Made by a program: the position numbers and the translations under genes. Positions 18,812 to 27,933 of a DNA stretch of 59,943 nt are shown here, piece after piece. Positions within the stretch are counted from its first letter, which is position 1. Each line of letters begins with the position of its first letter. Origin of the DNA: Fontibacillus panacisegetis (GTDB taxonomy: Bacteria > Bacillota > Bacilli > Paenibacillales > Paenibacillaceae). A model generated the notes under the pieces. It was not told where the DNA came from. It was given only the letters and a program-made list of their open reading frames with translations, and searched no databases. The stretch lies in the NCBI RefSeq assembly GCF_900102215.1, contig NZ_FNBG01000030.1, positions 1 to 59,943 on the forward strand, read 5' to 3'.

Positions 18812-20143
18812 TTATTTGTATGAAGGTTGTTTAGCAATTCGCTCAGGGATAACGTCGCCTGATACGATGTCCTGCAGCGTCTCACGCTTAACTACAAGAT
18901 CGCTTTGACCATCCTTAGCGAACACGACTGCCGGACGACGAATCCGGTTGTAGTTGCTCGCCATCGCGTAATTGTATGCACCTGTACAGGATACAGCTAA
19001 CAAATCGCCACTGTTCACTTGCGGCAAGTCCAAATCCCAAATCAGCATATCTCCACTTTCGCAGCATTTGCCTGCAATAGAAACAGTCTCTTCATTTGCA
19101 TCGTTGGCGCGATTAGCGAGCATCGCCTCATACTTGGATTCGTACAAGGCTGGACGAGGGTTGTCAGTCATACCGCCATCAACAGCAACATATTTACGTA
19201 CGCCAGGAATGTTTTTACTTGTACCAACAGTATAAAGTGTAGTTCCAGCATCACCGACAATACTACGGCCTGGCTCTACCCAAATCTCAGGAAGCTGAGC
19301 ATATGCGCCTCCAAAAGATTGTTTCACAGAATCTGTAATTGCCTTCACATAATCAGAAACTTTGAGCGGAGTATCACCTTCGGTATAACGAATTCCGAAT
19401 CCACCACCAAGATTGATCACCTTAAAGACTACTCCGAGCTTTTCTTTTACTTGAATGGAGAAGCCCGCCACTCTCTCCACGGCCATCTGGAAGCCTTCAA
19501 CCTCAAAAATTTGCGAGCCGATATGGGAATGCAACCCAAGCAGGTTAAGATTCAGACTGATAGAAGCCAATTCCACTGCTTCGAATGCCGATCCGTTACC
19601 GATATCAAAACCAAATTTAGAATCCGTTTGACCCGTTGAAATATACTCATGAGTATGAGCCTCAACACCTGGTGTCACACGAAGTAAAATGTTAACCGAA
19701 AGACCTTTTTCGGCTGCAATTGCCTGAAGCATATGCATTTCCGTGAAATTGTCCACAACAAAACAACCAATGTTAGCGGAAATAGCCATTTCCAATTCTT
19801 CCGGTGTTTTGTTATTGCCATGAAAATGAATACGGTTTGCAGGGAAACCTGCTTGAAGGGCTGTATACAATTCACCTTCAGAGACTACGTCAAGAGATAA
19901 CCCCTCTTCTTCAACCAATCGGCACATCGCCATTACACAGAAAGCTTTGCTGGCATACGCAACTTGAAAATTCAAGCCAGATGCTCTAAACGCTTCCATA
20001 TATTCGCGGCTTCTTTGCCGAACAAGGGCTTCATCCATAATGTACAGCGGCGTTTCGTAAGTTTCTTTCAGTTCAACTGTATCGCAGCCGCCGATCTCAA
20101 GATGACCTTTTGTATTAATTTTGCTGGTACCGTGTAAATACAT
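18812..20143 (-). CDS. lysA: Diaminopimelate decarboxylase LysA
   Basis: This is a 443-residue PLP enzyme of fold type III for the last step of lysine synthesis. The PLP lysine is Lys66 in VAYASKAFC; HSHIGSQIF, GGGFGIRY, EPGRSIVGDAG, CCESGD and GAYNYAMASNYN complete the family motifs. GGAGG precedes the ATG by nine bases. It lies just after spoVAF, the same neighbourhood as in B. subtilis. Confidence 0.96.
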   Translation of the reverse strand: MYLHGTSKINTKGHLEIGGCDTVELKETYETPLYIMDEALVRQRSREYMEAFRASGLNFQVAYASKAFCVMAMCRLVEEEGLSLDVVSEGELYTALQAGFPANRIHFHGNNKTPEELEMAISANIGCFVVDNFTEMHMLQAIAAEKGLSVNILLRVTPGVEAHTHEYISTGQTDSKFGFDIGNGSAFEAVELASISLNLNLLGLHSHIGSQIFEVEGFQMAVERVAGFSIQVKEKLGVVFKVINLGGGFGIRYTEGDTPLKVSDYVKAITDSVKQSFGGAYAQLPEIWVEPGRSIVGDAGTTLYTVGTSKNIPGVRKYVAVDGGMTDNPRPALYESKYEAMLANRANDANEETVSIAGKCCESGDMLIWDLDLPQVNSGDLLAVSCTGAYNYAMASNYNRIRRPAVVFAKDGQSDLVVKRETLQDIVSGDVIPERIAKQPSYK

Positions 20144-20263
20144 CTATACAGTCCTCCACAATCAATTTTACACCAGTATAGCAAACAACCAGCCGCCTGA
20201 AAAATGGATTTTTTGAAATATGATTTGTGTTTTTTTACTGACAAGCCCGTTGTCTACCGATTG

Positions 20264-21916
20264 CTATTCTTTTTGAGGCATCCGCGTATTGTCTCTTGTT
20301 TTGTTAAAAGACGGTCTTAGTTTTGAAGTTATGACAGGCACACGAAACAGAATCGCTGCCATAGCCTTTGCATTAAATGGAATAAATGGCCACATGTAAG
20401 ACGAATTGTAGGAGCGCTGCGTCGTAAGATAAATGATAAACACGGTTGTGCCCACAATTAATCCCGGTGCGCCAAAAATCGCAACTGCCACTAACAGAAA
20501 CAGCCTTACCACTCGATTCGCGAGACCTAATTCATAGCTCGGTGTAGCAAACATTCCGATTGCAGCCACCGCCATATACAGCACTACCTCGTTTACAAAA
20601 AGCCCCGTCTTCACTGCGATATCCCCGATCAAAATCGCTGCAATGAGGCCCATGGCTGAAGCAAGTGGTGTCGGAGTATGCACCGCGGCCATTCGCATCA
20701 AATCTACCCCAAATTCTACAATCAAAAATTGGGCAATAAGCGGTATTTTCGCTGTTTGCTGTGGTCCGATGAACGAGAGAGCGACTGGCTTTAATTCAGG
20801 ATGAATAACAACAAGGAGCCACATAGGAAGCAAAAACAGCGATGCAAAGATCCCGAAAAATCTCACCCACCTTAAATAGGTACCCATAAACGGAGTTTGC
20901 CTGTTTTCTTCCGCGTGCTGACACAGATCGAAGAAGGTTGTTGGAAGAATAATTACGCTTGGGGAAGTGTCTACAAAAAGAACCACTCGTCCTTCAAGCA
21001 AATGAGATGCCACGACATCGGGACGTTCCGAATAACGAACCAACGGGTAAGGATTCCATCCTTTTTTCACTATCGCTTCTTCCAGTTGCTTATCGGCTAA
21101 CGGGATGCCATCGATATCAATGTTTTCAATCTTTTTGCGAACGGCATCCACTTGAGCCTTATCAACGATATCATCGATATAAGATATGCAGACATCTGTC
21201 TGCGTTCTCCTGCCAACCTTCAAAACTTCAAACTTTACCCCGGGATCTCGCAGACGTCTGCGGACAAGAGATACGTTGGTAAGCATCGTTTCTGTAAATC
21301 CGTCTCTTGAACCACGCACTACTCGCTCCAACGATGGCTCCTCCGGACTTCTTACCGGATAGGAACGTGTATCCATGATAATCGCAATCCGTTCACCCTC
21401 AATAAACAATGCGCTCATGCCAATCAGAACATCATTAATAACCTTGCTCAACTTTTCAGTTTTTTCAACCTGAATATGCGGGATATACAAATCAAAAAAT
21501 GAATGCAATGCCCCGGAGTCCAGGCTTTCAGGTGTCAGATAGGTTAATCTTTTTATAATTTCTTGCATAATATAGTCTTTCGCAAAGCCATTAATAAAAA
21601 ACAGCCCCGTCTTCACACCGCCAAAAGTCATCTCGCGAAAGACAACATCAAAGCTCTCACCGAGTGCCACCACTTTATCCAGCGTTTTTTTTGTTGTTTC
21701 AAGACTGCGGCTGATTGCATCACTCTTTTGCCAATAGGCTACTGATTCCTCAACTGTATCGGACATCTCCGATTGTTTCTTGATCTGTTCCGCCCTATTA
21801 ACCGAATTGTCCTCCTCATGGTGTTCCAGCTCATTCGTGCCTGGGACATATTCAACGACATGCCGGGGCTCTTGTTCATTTTCGAAGCCCGTTCCGCCCT
21901 GATCTTGATTCATCAT
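20264..21916 (-). CDS. spoVAF: SpoVAF, GerA-family spore membrane protein
   Basis: This is a 550-residue GerA/SpoVAF-family protein: a soluble N-terminal half (to about 350) followed by five to six membrane segments. The first 60 residues are very acidic. Motifs seen include PVRSPEEPSLERVVRGSRDGF and IRRRLRDP-like. SpoVAF is part of the spore inner-membrane germination machinery. AGGAGG lies before the ATG pair. It directly follows spoVAB (26 bases), whereas in B. subtilis four or five spoVA genes separate the two. Confidence 0.93.
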   Translation of the reverse strand: MMNQDQGGTGFENEQEPRHVVEYVPGTNELEHHEEDNSVNRAEQIKKQSEMSDTVEESVAYWQKSDAISRSLETTKKTLDKVVALGESFDVVFREMTFGGVKTGLFFINGFAKDYIMQEIIKRLTYLTPESLDSGALHSFFDLYIPHIQVEKTEKLSKVINDVLIGMSALFIEGERIAIIMDTRSYPVRSPEEPSLERVVRGSRDGFTETMLTNVSLVRRRLRDPGVKFEVLKVGRRTQTDVCISYIDDIVDKAQVDAVRKKIENIDIDGIPLADKQLEEAIVKKGWNPYPLVRYSERPDVVASHLLEGRVVLFVDTSPSVIILPTTFFDLCQHAEENRQTPFMGTYLRWVRFFGIFASLFLLPMWLLVVIHPELKPVALSFIGPQQTAKIPLIAQFLIVEFGVDLMRMAAVHTPTPLASAMGLIAAILIGDIAVKTGLFVNEVVLYMAVAAIGMFATPSYELGLANRVVRLFLLVAVAIFGAPGLIVGTTVFIIYLTTQRSYNSSYMWPFIPFNAKAMAAILFRVPVITSKLRPSFNKTRDNTRMPQKE

Positions 21917-21942
21917 TCTTTAAGTGCCTCCTCTTCAAAAAA

Positions 21943-22365
21943 TTACTGTCTATACACAAACCATTCAAATAATGAACCTGCTACCTTTCCGCATACCATA
22001 GCGAGCAATAAACCGAACAAATAACGTTGCATACGAAGTCTCTTGGCGAGAACAGGCAGCACATTGAGCACCTCAGTCAATGCTGCTGCGAGCATCCCGA
22101 CAAAAAAGCCGTCAAACAGCCCTACAACACCGCTTCCGATCCATGGACCGTGAAAGTGCCAGTTCCAGAAATCCGCCACCGTCCCCACAACAGAACCTCC
22201 TACCATGGCTCCTTCGTACCAATGGACCTTATCATATGATCTCGTTACCTGTGCCAGTCTTGGTATCATATCCAGCACAATATACAAAGCGATAACTCCA
22301 CCCCCTACAGCAATCCCCCCCGCCAAGCCTAAAAAAAGAGTTACGAGTAATGCTGCTGGCGACAT
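21943..22365 (-). CDS. spoVAB: Stage V sporulation protein AB
   Basis: This 140-residue protein has about four hydrophobic segments and matches SpoVAB (FLGLAGGIAVGGGVIALY, DMIPRLAQVTRS). It is part of the forespore SpoVA membrane complex for dipicolinate movement, though less essential than SpoVAC/AD/AE. Its ATG shares one base with the spoVAA stop (TGATG). Confidence 0.92.
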   Translation of the reverse strand: MSPAALLVTLFLGLAGGIAVGGGVIALYIVLDMIPRLAQVTRSYDKVHWYEGAMVGGSVVGTVADFWNWHFHGPWIGSGVVGLFDGFFVGMLAAALTEVLNVLPVLAKRLRMQRYLFGLLLAMVCGKVAGSLFEWFVYRQ

Positions 22366-23012
22366 CAGGACGTGTTCCCCTTGGAGTTTCGTTCTGCTTC
22401 ACGTTGTTTTTTGAATTCCTCGGCAATTACATATTGATTTAGGTTTTCTTGATACAAGTACATTTCAACTTCCAACGGGGTAGGCTCCTCGTTCCACTTT
22501 TTTTTGAACAAATGATTGAAAAAAACAATCATCCCCAACCCGATCCCTATCGAGTAGGCTGCCTGGAACAAATAAGGATGCTCATCCTTTTCTCCAGTAA
22601 TCATCTCGACAATACGAATTTGTACAGCAGGCATACTGACATCCGCATGAAAATTCATAATGGTTAGTGCGGCTCCAAAAAACAGCAGCAGCCATACTGC
22701 TATGAACAAAATAACCGAAGGCTTCTTTTTCTCGGCAATCATCTCTACCAGCACATGTGCTTCTCCAATGATTTCCACCTGAACATCAGGGAACAGCTCT
22801 TTGATTTTGGCAATCACCTGAAGCATGTCAATCACAATCAAATTGCCATCACTGCACTCAGGCCGATCCATCACAATGTCAAGCAGCTTATGTTCAATTT
22901 GGGGCTCAGCCAGCACATGCGCAATATCCTTTAGCCGGATCAGTGATCCCAGCGGGATCGCAACTTGTTTACATAGACGCAAATACACATAAGAGGCGGA
23001 CTTTTTCTCCAT
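22365..23012 (-). CDS. spoVAA: Stage V sporulation protein AA
   Basis: This is a 215-residue protein. A soluble N-terminal half with the SpoVAA domain (VYLRLCKQVAIP, LIVIDMLQVIAKIKELFP) is followed by two membrane helices (about 105-125 and 150-170) and a charged tail. The chosen ATG at 23012 has AAAGGGGTG upstream; the 23054 start lacks a site. It is the first gene of the reduced spoVA operon and presumably sigma-G dependent, as in Bacillus. Confidence 0.91.
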   Translation of the reverse strand: MEKKSASYVYLRLCKQVAIPLGSLIRLKDIAHVLAEPQIEHKLLDIVMDRPECSDGNLIVIDMLQVIAKIKELFPDVQVEIIGEAHVLVEMIAEKKKPSVILFIAVWLLLFFGAALTIMNFHADVSMPAVQIRIVEMITGEKDEHPYLFQAAYSIGIGLGMIVFFNHLFKKKWNEEPTPLEVEMYLYQENLNQYVIAEEFKKQREAERNSKGNTS

Positions 23013-23084
23013 CCCGGTCACCCCTTTACTTACGTAATGGCCATAGTATGCCAAGACAGGCGTATATTTACTCTAAAAGAGATT

Positions 23085-23251
23085 GTTCAAAAAGTCATCT
23101 TCCCATGACGAAGCAAATCATGAAGCGGACTCGACATCGAATCTTGAATTCAGCCGGGCCTTCCGGTGCTCACGTACCCAAATGTACGCTCCGCTCCTCA
23201 TGCCCTAGCTTCATCCAACCTTCTCGGTCCTGAGAACCTGACTTTTTGAAC
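23085..23251 (-). repeat. Repeat family S, copy A (inverted orientation)
   Basis: This is a 167-bp element with perfect 13-bp terminal inverted repeats (GTTCAAAAAGTCA at 23085-23097, complement at 23239-23251). Read on the minus strand it shares long blocks with the tandem copies at 55129-55481, including GAGAAGGTTGGATGAAGCT, GAGGAGCGGAGC, GTGAGCACCGGAAG and TTCAAGATTCGATG. A central stem GCGTAC/GTACGT is replaced by GCATAG/CTATGT in the other copies. There is no coding frame. Confidence 0.85.
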
Positions 23252-23267
23252 TCGCACTAAAACTAGT

Positions 23268-23312
23268 ACACAAAAAGGACGAAGCAGATCAAGATCTGCT
23301 CCGTCCCTTTGT
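23268..23312 (-). terminator. Terminator of the spoIIA-sigF operon
   Basis: AAAGGGACGGAGCAGATC pairs with GATCTGCTTCGTCCTTT on the minus strand, ending in a T-rich stretch. It is a very strong stem 40 bases past sigF. Confidence 0.88.
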
Positions 23313-23351
23313 AGTGATTGGCTCTATGGTGTCGATTCCCTACCGCGCCGC

Positions 23352-24107
23352 TTATTGTGCTATTTGATCACGAATGCTTCGCAATATTTTTTTCTCAAGA
23401 CGTGATACCTGCACCTGGGATATTCCGAGCCTTGCAGCCACTTCAGACTGAGTCTGATCACGATAATATCGCAGATACACGATCAATCGTTCCCGCTCGT
23501 TCAAACCATGAATCGCATCATGAAGCGCGAGCTTATCAAACCAGCGGTCCTGGGATTCATCGGCAATCTGATCCATCAGGGTAATCGGATCACCATCATT
23601 TTCGAATACCGTCTCATGAATAGAAGCTGGCGGTTTATTCGCCTCTTGAGCGAAAACGACGTCCTCAGGGGTTACGCCCAGTTCCTCAGCCACTTCCTTC
23701 ACGGTTGGAAGTCTGTTCAAAATTTTGGACAGCTCATCCTTCTTCTTGCGTACTTTATTCGCCATCTCCTTCAGCGAACGACTGACCTTAAGCGTTCCGT
23801 CATCACGCAGGAAACGCTGGATTTCTCCGATGATCATCGGTACAGCATACGTTGAGAACTTCACATCATAGCTGAGATCAAACTTGTCGACCGATTTGAG
23901 AAGACCGATACAGCCGATTTGAAACAAATCCTCCGGCTCGTATCCCCGGTTCATAAACCGTTGAACGACAGACCAGACAAGCCGGATATTACAACTTACG
24001 AGGCGATCCCGTGCTGCGGAATCCCCGTTTTGACTTAGCGCAATCAACCGTTTTACTTCACCGTCATCCAAATACTCTCTCGAGGTTTGCTTCACTTCGG
24101 CATCCAT
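23352..24107 (-). CDS. sigF: Forespore sigma factor F
   Basis: This is a 251-residue sigma-70-family factor. Region 2 contains EDLFQIGCIGLLKSVDKFD and FSTYAVPMIIGEIQRFLRDDG; region 3 contains SRSLKEMANKV; region 4 ends SEVAARLGISQVQVSRLEKKIL. It is the first compartment-specific sigma factor, held inactive by SpoIIAB. It is the third gene of spoIIAA-spoIIAB-sigF, with AGGGG before the ATG. Confidence 0.97.
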   Translation of the reverse strand: MDAEVKQTSREYLDDGEVKRLIALSQNGDSAARDRLVSCNIRLVWSVVQRFMNRGYEPEDLFQIGCIGLLKSVDKFDLSYDVKFSTYAVPMIIGEIQRFLRDDGTLKVSRSLKEMANKVRKKKDELSKILNRLPTVKEVAEELGVTPEDVVFAQEANKPPASIHETVFENDGDPITLMDQIADESQDRWFDKLALHDAIHGLNERERLIVYLRYYRDQTQSEVAARLGISQVQVSRLEKKILRSIRDQIAQ

Positions 24108-24118
24108 AGATCCAACCC

Positions 24119-24571
24119 CTAATTATATAAAGCTTTCTTAGATACAATCCTCTTCTTCATTCGAATGGAGGTTCCGCCGCCAATTTCACTGGCGACCTCG
24201 AACTCATCCATAAAATTCTCCATAATCGTAAAACCCATCCCAGAGCGTTCCAGCTCCGGCTTGGATGTATACAAAGGCTGCTTAGCCAATTCAACATCTT
24301 CAATTCCATAACCCTTGTCTTCAATGACCAAAGTTACGGTATCACCTTCGATTGATGCGGAAATAGTTACAATCCCCGCAGGATTACTATCATAACCATG
24401 AATAATGGAGTTCGTTACTGCCTCCGACACAACTGTCTTCAAATCAGTAATTTCATCCATGGTAGGATCGAGCTGTGATACAAAAGCAGCGACTGTTACC
24501 CTTGCAAAAGATTCATTCTCCGATTTAGCGGCAAACTGCAGTGACATAAAATTGCTGTCCATTTGGTTCAT
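24119..24571 (-). CDS. spoIIAB: Anti-sigma F factor SpoIIAB
   Basis: This 150-residue GHKL-fold serine kinase binds sigma-F and phosphorylates SpoIIAA. The N box is [11 protein letters not shown] and the G boxes are DKGYGIED and [10 protein letters not shown]. The ATG overlaps the spoIIAA stop by four bases. Confidence 0.97.
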   Translation of the reverse strand: MNQMDSNFMSLQFAAKSENESFARVTVAAFVSQLDPTMDEITDLKTVVSEAVTNSIIHGYDSNPAGIVTISASIEGDTVTLVIEDKGYGIEDVELAKQPLYTSKPELERSGMGFTIMENFMDEFEVASEIGGGTSIRMKKRIVSKKALYN

Positions 24572-24921
24572 TGAGCAACCTCCAATTCAGAAAGCGCGCT
24601 GCTCTCATTTTCGTATGTGGACATAATTTTGAACAAGCCCGACATTTCGAATAGTCGATACACTGAAGGATTCATTCCACATACAACGGTCTTGCCGCCC
24701 TTTTGCTTAATCAGCTTATATCTGCCGAGTATTACTCCAAGCCCTGAGCTATCCATAAATTGAAGAGACTCCAGGCTCAGAATGAGATGGCGGCAATCGC
24801 CGCGAGCAATCTCTTCATCCATGCGCAGTCGTACGTCATCAGCCGTATGATGATCCAATTCCCCATTCAAACGAACGATGAGCGTATCACGATGTCTTGT
24901 CATTTCTAAATGCAGATTCAC
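24568..24921 (-). CDS. spoIIAA: Anti-anti-sigma factor SpoIIAA
   Basis: This is a 117-residue STAS protein. The phosphorylation site is in FMDSSGLGV (Ser58 or Ser59). Unphosphorylated SpoIIAA releases sigma-F from SpoIIAB. The GTG start has GGAGGAG about 11 bases upstream. Confidence 0.97.
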   Translation of the reverse strand: MNLHLEMTRHRDTLIVRLNGELDHHTADDVRLRMDEEIARGDCRHLILSLESLQFMDSSGLGVILGRYKLIKQKGGKTVVCGMNPSVYRLFEMSGLFKIMSTYENESSALSELEVAQ

Positions 24922-24954
24922 TTCTGTTCACTCTCCTCCCTGACATGAACACAA

Positions 24955-24984
24955 CATTTCTACAACCATGAGAATTAATCCTGC
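24955..24984 (-). promoter_or_regulatory. Candidate sigma-H promoter for spoIIA
   Basis: On the minus strand GCAGGATTA (24976-24984) is a full match to the sigma-H -35 pattern RNAGGAWWW. GTAGAAATG (24955-24963), 12 bases on, is close to RNNGAATWW. Sigma-H and Spo0A drive spoIIA in B. subtilis, which fits its place 34 bases before spoIIAA. Confidence 0.55.
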
Positions 24985-25010
24985 TCGTTGACAAAACTAG
25001 AAGAAAAAAC

Positions 25011-26213
25011 CTAAGAATCTACAAAAAACAATTGTGATGTCGTCCGCTTAAACAATGTCCAGAAGCCAGCTTTTTCAATTGTGGTTGATGCTCTCAGTTC
25101 GAACTCCGTGATCGGTTTTCCGTCCTGATATACTACAAGCTTGCCAATCACTTGTCCTTCTTTAACTGGAGCCACCAGCTTATCCGGCAATTCCAGCTTC
25201 TGAGTAATGCTCCCAGGCTCAGAACCCTTCTTGATTAACACACTCATCGTTTTAGAGGCGGCTAATTCAATATTGGAAGTCTTTCCCTTCTTTATCTTCA
25301 CTTTACCGATAACTTCTCCTGTTTTATAAATAGGCTGAACTGAATATTGAGAAAAGGCATAGTCAAACATCGCCGACACTTCACTGTTACGCGTCTTCGT
25401 ATTCGGTTCTCCGAGAACAACAGCGATCAGTCTGAGTCCATCTCTTTTCGCTGTAGCTGCGAGACAAAACTTCGCTTCCGAAGTATACCCTGTCTTAAGT
25501 CCGTCAGCTCCGCTATAGAAGCGAACTAATTTATTGGTGTTTACTAACCAAAAGGGCTTTTCTGTCTCTTTACGCAAATAATCCTGATAGGAGCCAGTGT
25601 ACTTCGTAATCCCTTCATACTTGAGAAGTTCACGACTAATCATCGCAATATCATGAGCCGAGCTGTAATGATTCTCTACAGGCAGGCCGTTGCAATTCTC
25701 AAAATGAGTGTCCTTCAACCCAAGCTGCCTGGCGCGATCATTCATCATTTTTACAAAGTTTTTTTCCGTGCCTGCAATTTTCTCCGCCAGTGCTACAGAA
25801 GCGTCATTGCCAGATGCCATAGCTACACCTTTGAGCAGCTCATCAACCGTCATCTGTTCGCCAGGTTCAAGAAAAATTTGCGATCCACCCATAGAGGAAG
25901 CATATTCGCTCGCCGTCACTTTATCGGTCAGCTTCAGCTTTCCTTTATCAATCGCTTCCATCGTGAGCAGCATCGTCATGATCTTCGTAATGCTCGCCGG
26001 AGGTAATTTCTCATGACTCTTCTTCTCGAATATTACTGTTCCCGTATCTGCATCGATCAGAATTGCAGATTTGGAATTCTCTGCGAGCACTGCTTCATCA
26101 CTAGATACCTCCGCCCCAGCATCATGCGGCCCTCCATGATCAGCATAGGTCACAGATGACCATAAAGGCATTGCCAGCACTAAAGCTAGCAGCCCAAGCA
26201 CCACTTTCTTCAA
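25011..26213 (-). CDS. dacF: D-alanyl-D-alanine carboxypeptidase DacF
   Basis: This is a 400-residue secreted S11 peptidase. It has a signal peptide (about 1-24) ending YADHG, SITK (Ser74, Lys77), SGN in MASGNDAS and KTGYT. The TTG at 26213 has AAAGGAGG seven bases upstream; the longer frame from 26234 would contain that site. DacF is a forespore enzyme that tunes cortex cross-linking together with DacB. It is directly upstream of spoIIA, as in B. subtilis. Confidence 0.93.
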   Translation of the reverse strand: MKKVVLGLLALVLAMPLWSSVTYADHGGPHDAGAEVSSDEAVLAENSKSAILIDADTGTVIFEKKSHEKLPPASITKIMTMLLTMEAIDKGKLKLTDKVTASEYASSMGGSQIFLEPGEQMTVDELLKGVAMASGNDASVALAEKIAGTEKNFVKMMNDRARQLGLKDTHFENCNGLPVENHYSSAHDIAMISRELLKYEGITKYTGSYQDYLRKETEKPFWLVNTNKLVRFYSGADGLKTGYTSEAKFCLAATAKRDGLRLIAVVLGEPNTKTRNSEVSAMFDYAFSQYSVQPIYKTGEVIGKVKIKKGKTSNIELAASKTMSVLIKKGSEPGSITQKLELPDKLVAPVKEGQVIGKLVVYQDGKPITEFELRASTTIEKAGFWTLFKRTTSQLFFVDS

Positions 26214-26328
26214 GATTAGTCCTCCTTTAGACAAAACTCTGGATTCTGGTAACCTAGTATGGGCTAAATGATGTCATATTATTCCACTATGAAGTGTAAT
26301 GGACAAAAAAAACTAGATACCTCGAAAA

Positions 26329-26507
26329 GCCTGCAAATCTGCAGTTTATTACAAGCAAAACTGCTAACTTCGAGCAAAAGCCTGCAAATCTGCAGGAAAT
26401 CTACCCCTTTATTCAAAGTTTAGCTAATTTCCGCTAACAAAGATGCACATTTGCAGGAACTTCACCTCAACATGACAGTCGTTCGAGAAAAAATGTATTT
26501 TTGCAGC
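26329..26507 (+). repeat. Array of four TGCA..TGCA cores related to repeat family R
   Basis: The dacF-pdp gap (26214-26582) contains four cores: GCCTGCAAATCTGCAG (26329), GCCTGCAAATCTGCAGG (26380), GATGCACATTTGCAGG (26442) and TGTATTTTTGCAGC (about 26493). Their spacing is about 51, 62 and 50 bases. The same kind of core occurs in the R repeats with nearly the same spacing. The sequence between cores is diverged and there are no recognisable R ends. Confidence 0.65.
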
Positions 26508-26510
26508 AAA

Positions 26511-26556
26511 AAAGCAGCAGCTGAGAATTCAAAACGAAATTCTCAAGCTACTGCTC
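26511..26556 (-). terminator. Terminator after pdp
   Basis: GCAGTAGCTTGAGAATT pairs with AATTCTCAGCTGCTGC on the minus strand, followed by six T residues. Confidence 0.88.
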
Positions 26557-26582
26557 TGCTATAAGTTACTATTTACAACGAA

Positions 26583-27914
26583 TCAGAATCTCTTAATTCC
26601 TTCCGGTGTTACTAGAGCGAACACTAGAGGTCTTTTGGGAATCCTGTCGTTGGAGAAGCCGTAAGCACCTAATACTTTGGATCTAGCCTCTTCAAGCCCT
26701 TTCTCATGCTGGCGATTCAGATGAAGGACGGCCAAAACCTCGCCAACGCGCACAGGATCACCGATCTTTTTGTGCAAATCTACTCCCGCAGCAAGATCAA
26801 TAACAGAATCCTTCGTCTCTCTACCTGCGCCAAGCAGCATTGCAGCAATTCCGATTTCTTCGGCCTGAATCGATTCAATATATCCGTCTCGATCCGACTT
26901 CACTTCAATCTTAAGCTCAGCCTCCGGTAAAAGTGAAGTGTCATCAATTTGTGTGACATCGCCGCCTTGTGCAAGAACCATTTTTTTCAGCTTATCTAAA
27001 GCCTCGCCGCTATCGATCTTTTGCTGCAACATTTCTCTGGCCTCTTCTTCAGAAGCAGCCTTGCCGCCAAGCACCAGCATATGTGATGCCAGTATTAGAC
27101 ATACCTCTTGCAGATCATTAGGTCCTTTACCCTGCAAAGTAGCGACCGCTTCTTTAATCTCCATCGCATTTCCTATCGCATGACCCAAAGGCTGATCCAT
27201 ATCGCTGATTACCGCAACTGTATTTCTTCCTACCTGAGTTCCGATATCAACCATCGCTTTAGCTAATCGTATGGAATCATCCAGTGTTTTCATGAAAGCG
27301 CCGCTGCCAGTCTTCACGTCAAGAACAATCGCATCAGCACCTGCGGCGATTTTCTTGCTCATGACCGAACTTGCAATGAGTGGAATGGAATCCACAGTCG
27401 CCGTCACATCACGCAAGCTATACAACTTTTTGTCAGCTGGTGTCATATTCCCGCTCTGACCAACCACAGCAAGGCCGATCTCATTCACCTGACTGTAGAA
27501 CTCTTCCTTTTCCAGCTCCACATTGAAGCCCTGTATGGCCTCCAGCTTGTCTATCGTTCCACCGGTATGACCAAGTCCACGTCCTGACATTTTCGCAACG
27601 GGAACACCTGCAGCCGCTACAAGAGGACCGATTACTATGGTAGTTTTATCGCCGACTCCACCAGTAGAATGCTTGTCGACTTTTACACCATGAATCGAGC
27701 TCAAATCAATCGTATCTCCGGAGGAGGCCATATTGAGCGTAAGATCAGCCGTTTCGCGTGCACTCATCCCTTGATAGTATACGGCCATCGCCCATGCGGC
27801 CATCTGATAATCCGGTATCGTTCCCTCACTATAGCCACGGATTAGAAAAGCGATCTCCTCACCGCTCAATTCCAGTCCGTCCCTCTTTTTTCGGATTAGA
27901 TCAACAGCTCTCAT
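26583..27914 (-). CDS. pdp: Pyrimidine-nucleoside phosphorylase
   Basis: This is a 443-residue enzyme. It splits thymidine, uridine and deoxyuridine with phosphate. The family signature is [16 protein letters not shown], with [12 protein letters not shown] for phosphate and a C-terminal beta domain ([15 protein letters not shown]). It is the third gene of a salvage unit deoB-punA-pdp that yields ribose/deoxyribose-1-phosphate. Confidence 0.95.
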   Translation of the reverse strand: MRAVDLIRKKRDGLELSGEEIAFLIRGYSEGTIPDYQMAAWAMAVYYQGMSARETADLTLNMASSGDTIDLSSIHGVKVDKHSTGGVGDKTTIVIGPLVAAAGVPVAKMSGRGLGHTGGTIDKLEAIQGFNVELEKEEFYSQVNEIGLAVVGQSGNMTPADKKLYSLRDVTATVDSIPLIASSVMSKKIAAGADAIVLDVKTGSGAFMKTLDDSIRLAKAMVDIGTQVGRNTVAVISDMDQPLGHAIGNAMEIKEAVATLQGKGPNDLQEVCLILASHMLVLGGKAASEEEAREMLQQKIDSGEALDKLKKMVLAQGGDVTQIDDTSLLPEAELKIEVKSDRDGYIESIQAEEIGIAAMLLGAGRETKDSVIDLAAGVDLHKKIGDPVRVGEVLAVLHLNRQHEKGLEEARSKVLGAYGFSNDRIPKRPLVFALVTPEGIKRF

Positions 27915-27933
27915 CAGTATTCACCTCTTATGA

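Noticed and set aside
19019..19639. A 206-codon plus-strand frame opposite lysA
   Set aside because: It overlaps conserved lysA catalytic regions, has no ribosome binding site and shows no protein-like pattern.
26329..26507. Possible CRISPR array
   Set aside because: Cores are only about 16 bases, imperfect, palindromic and unevenly spaced (51, 62, 50), intervening sequence is partly shared with other loci, and no cas gene is near.
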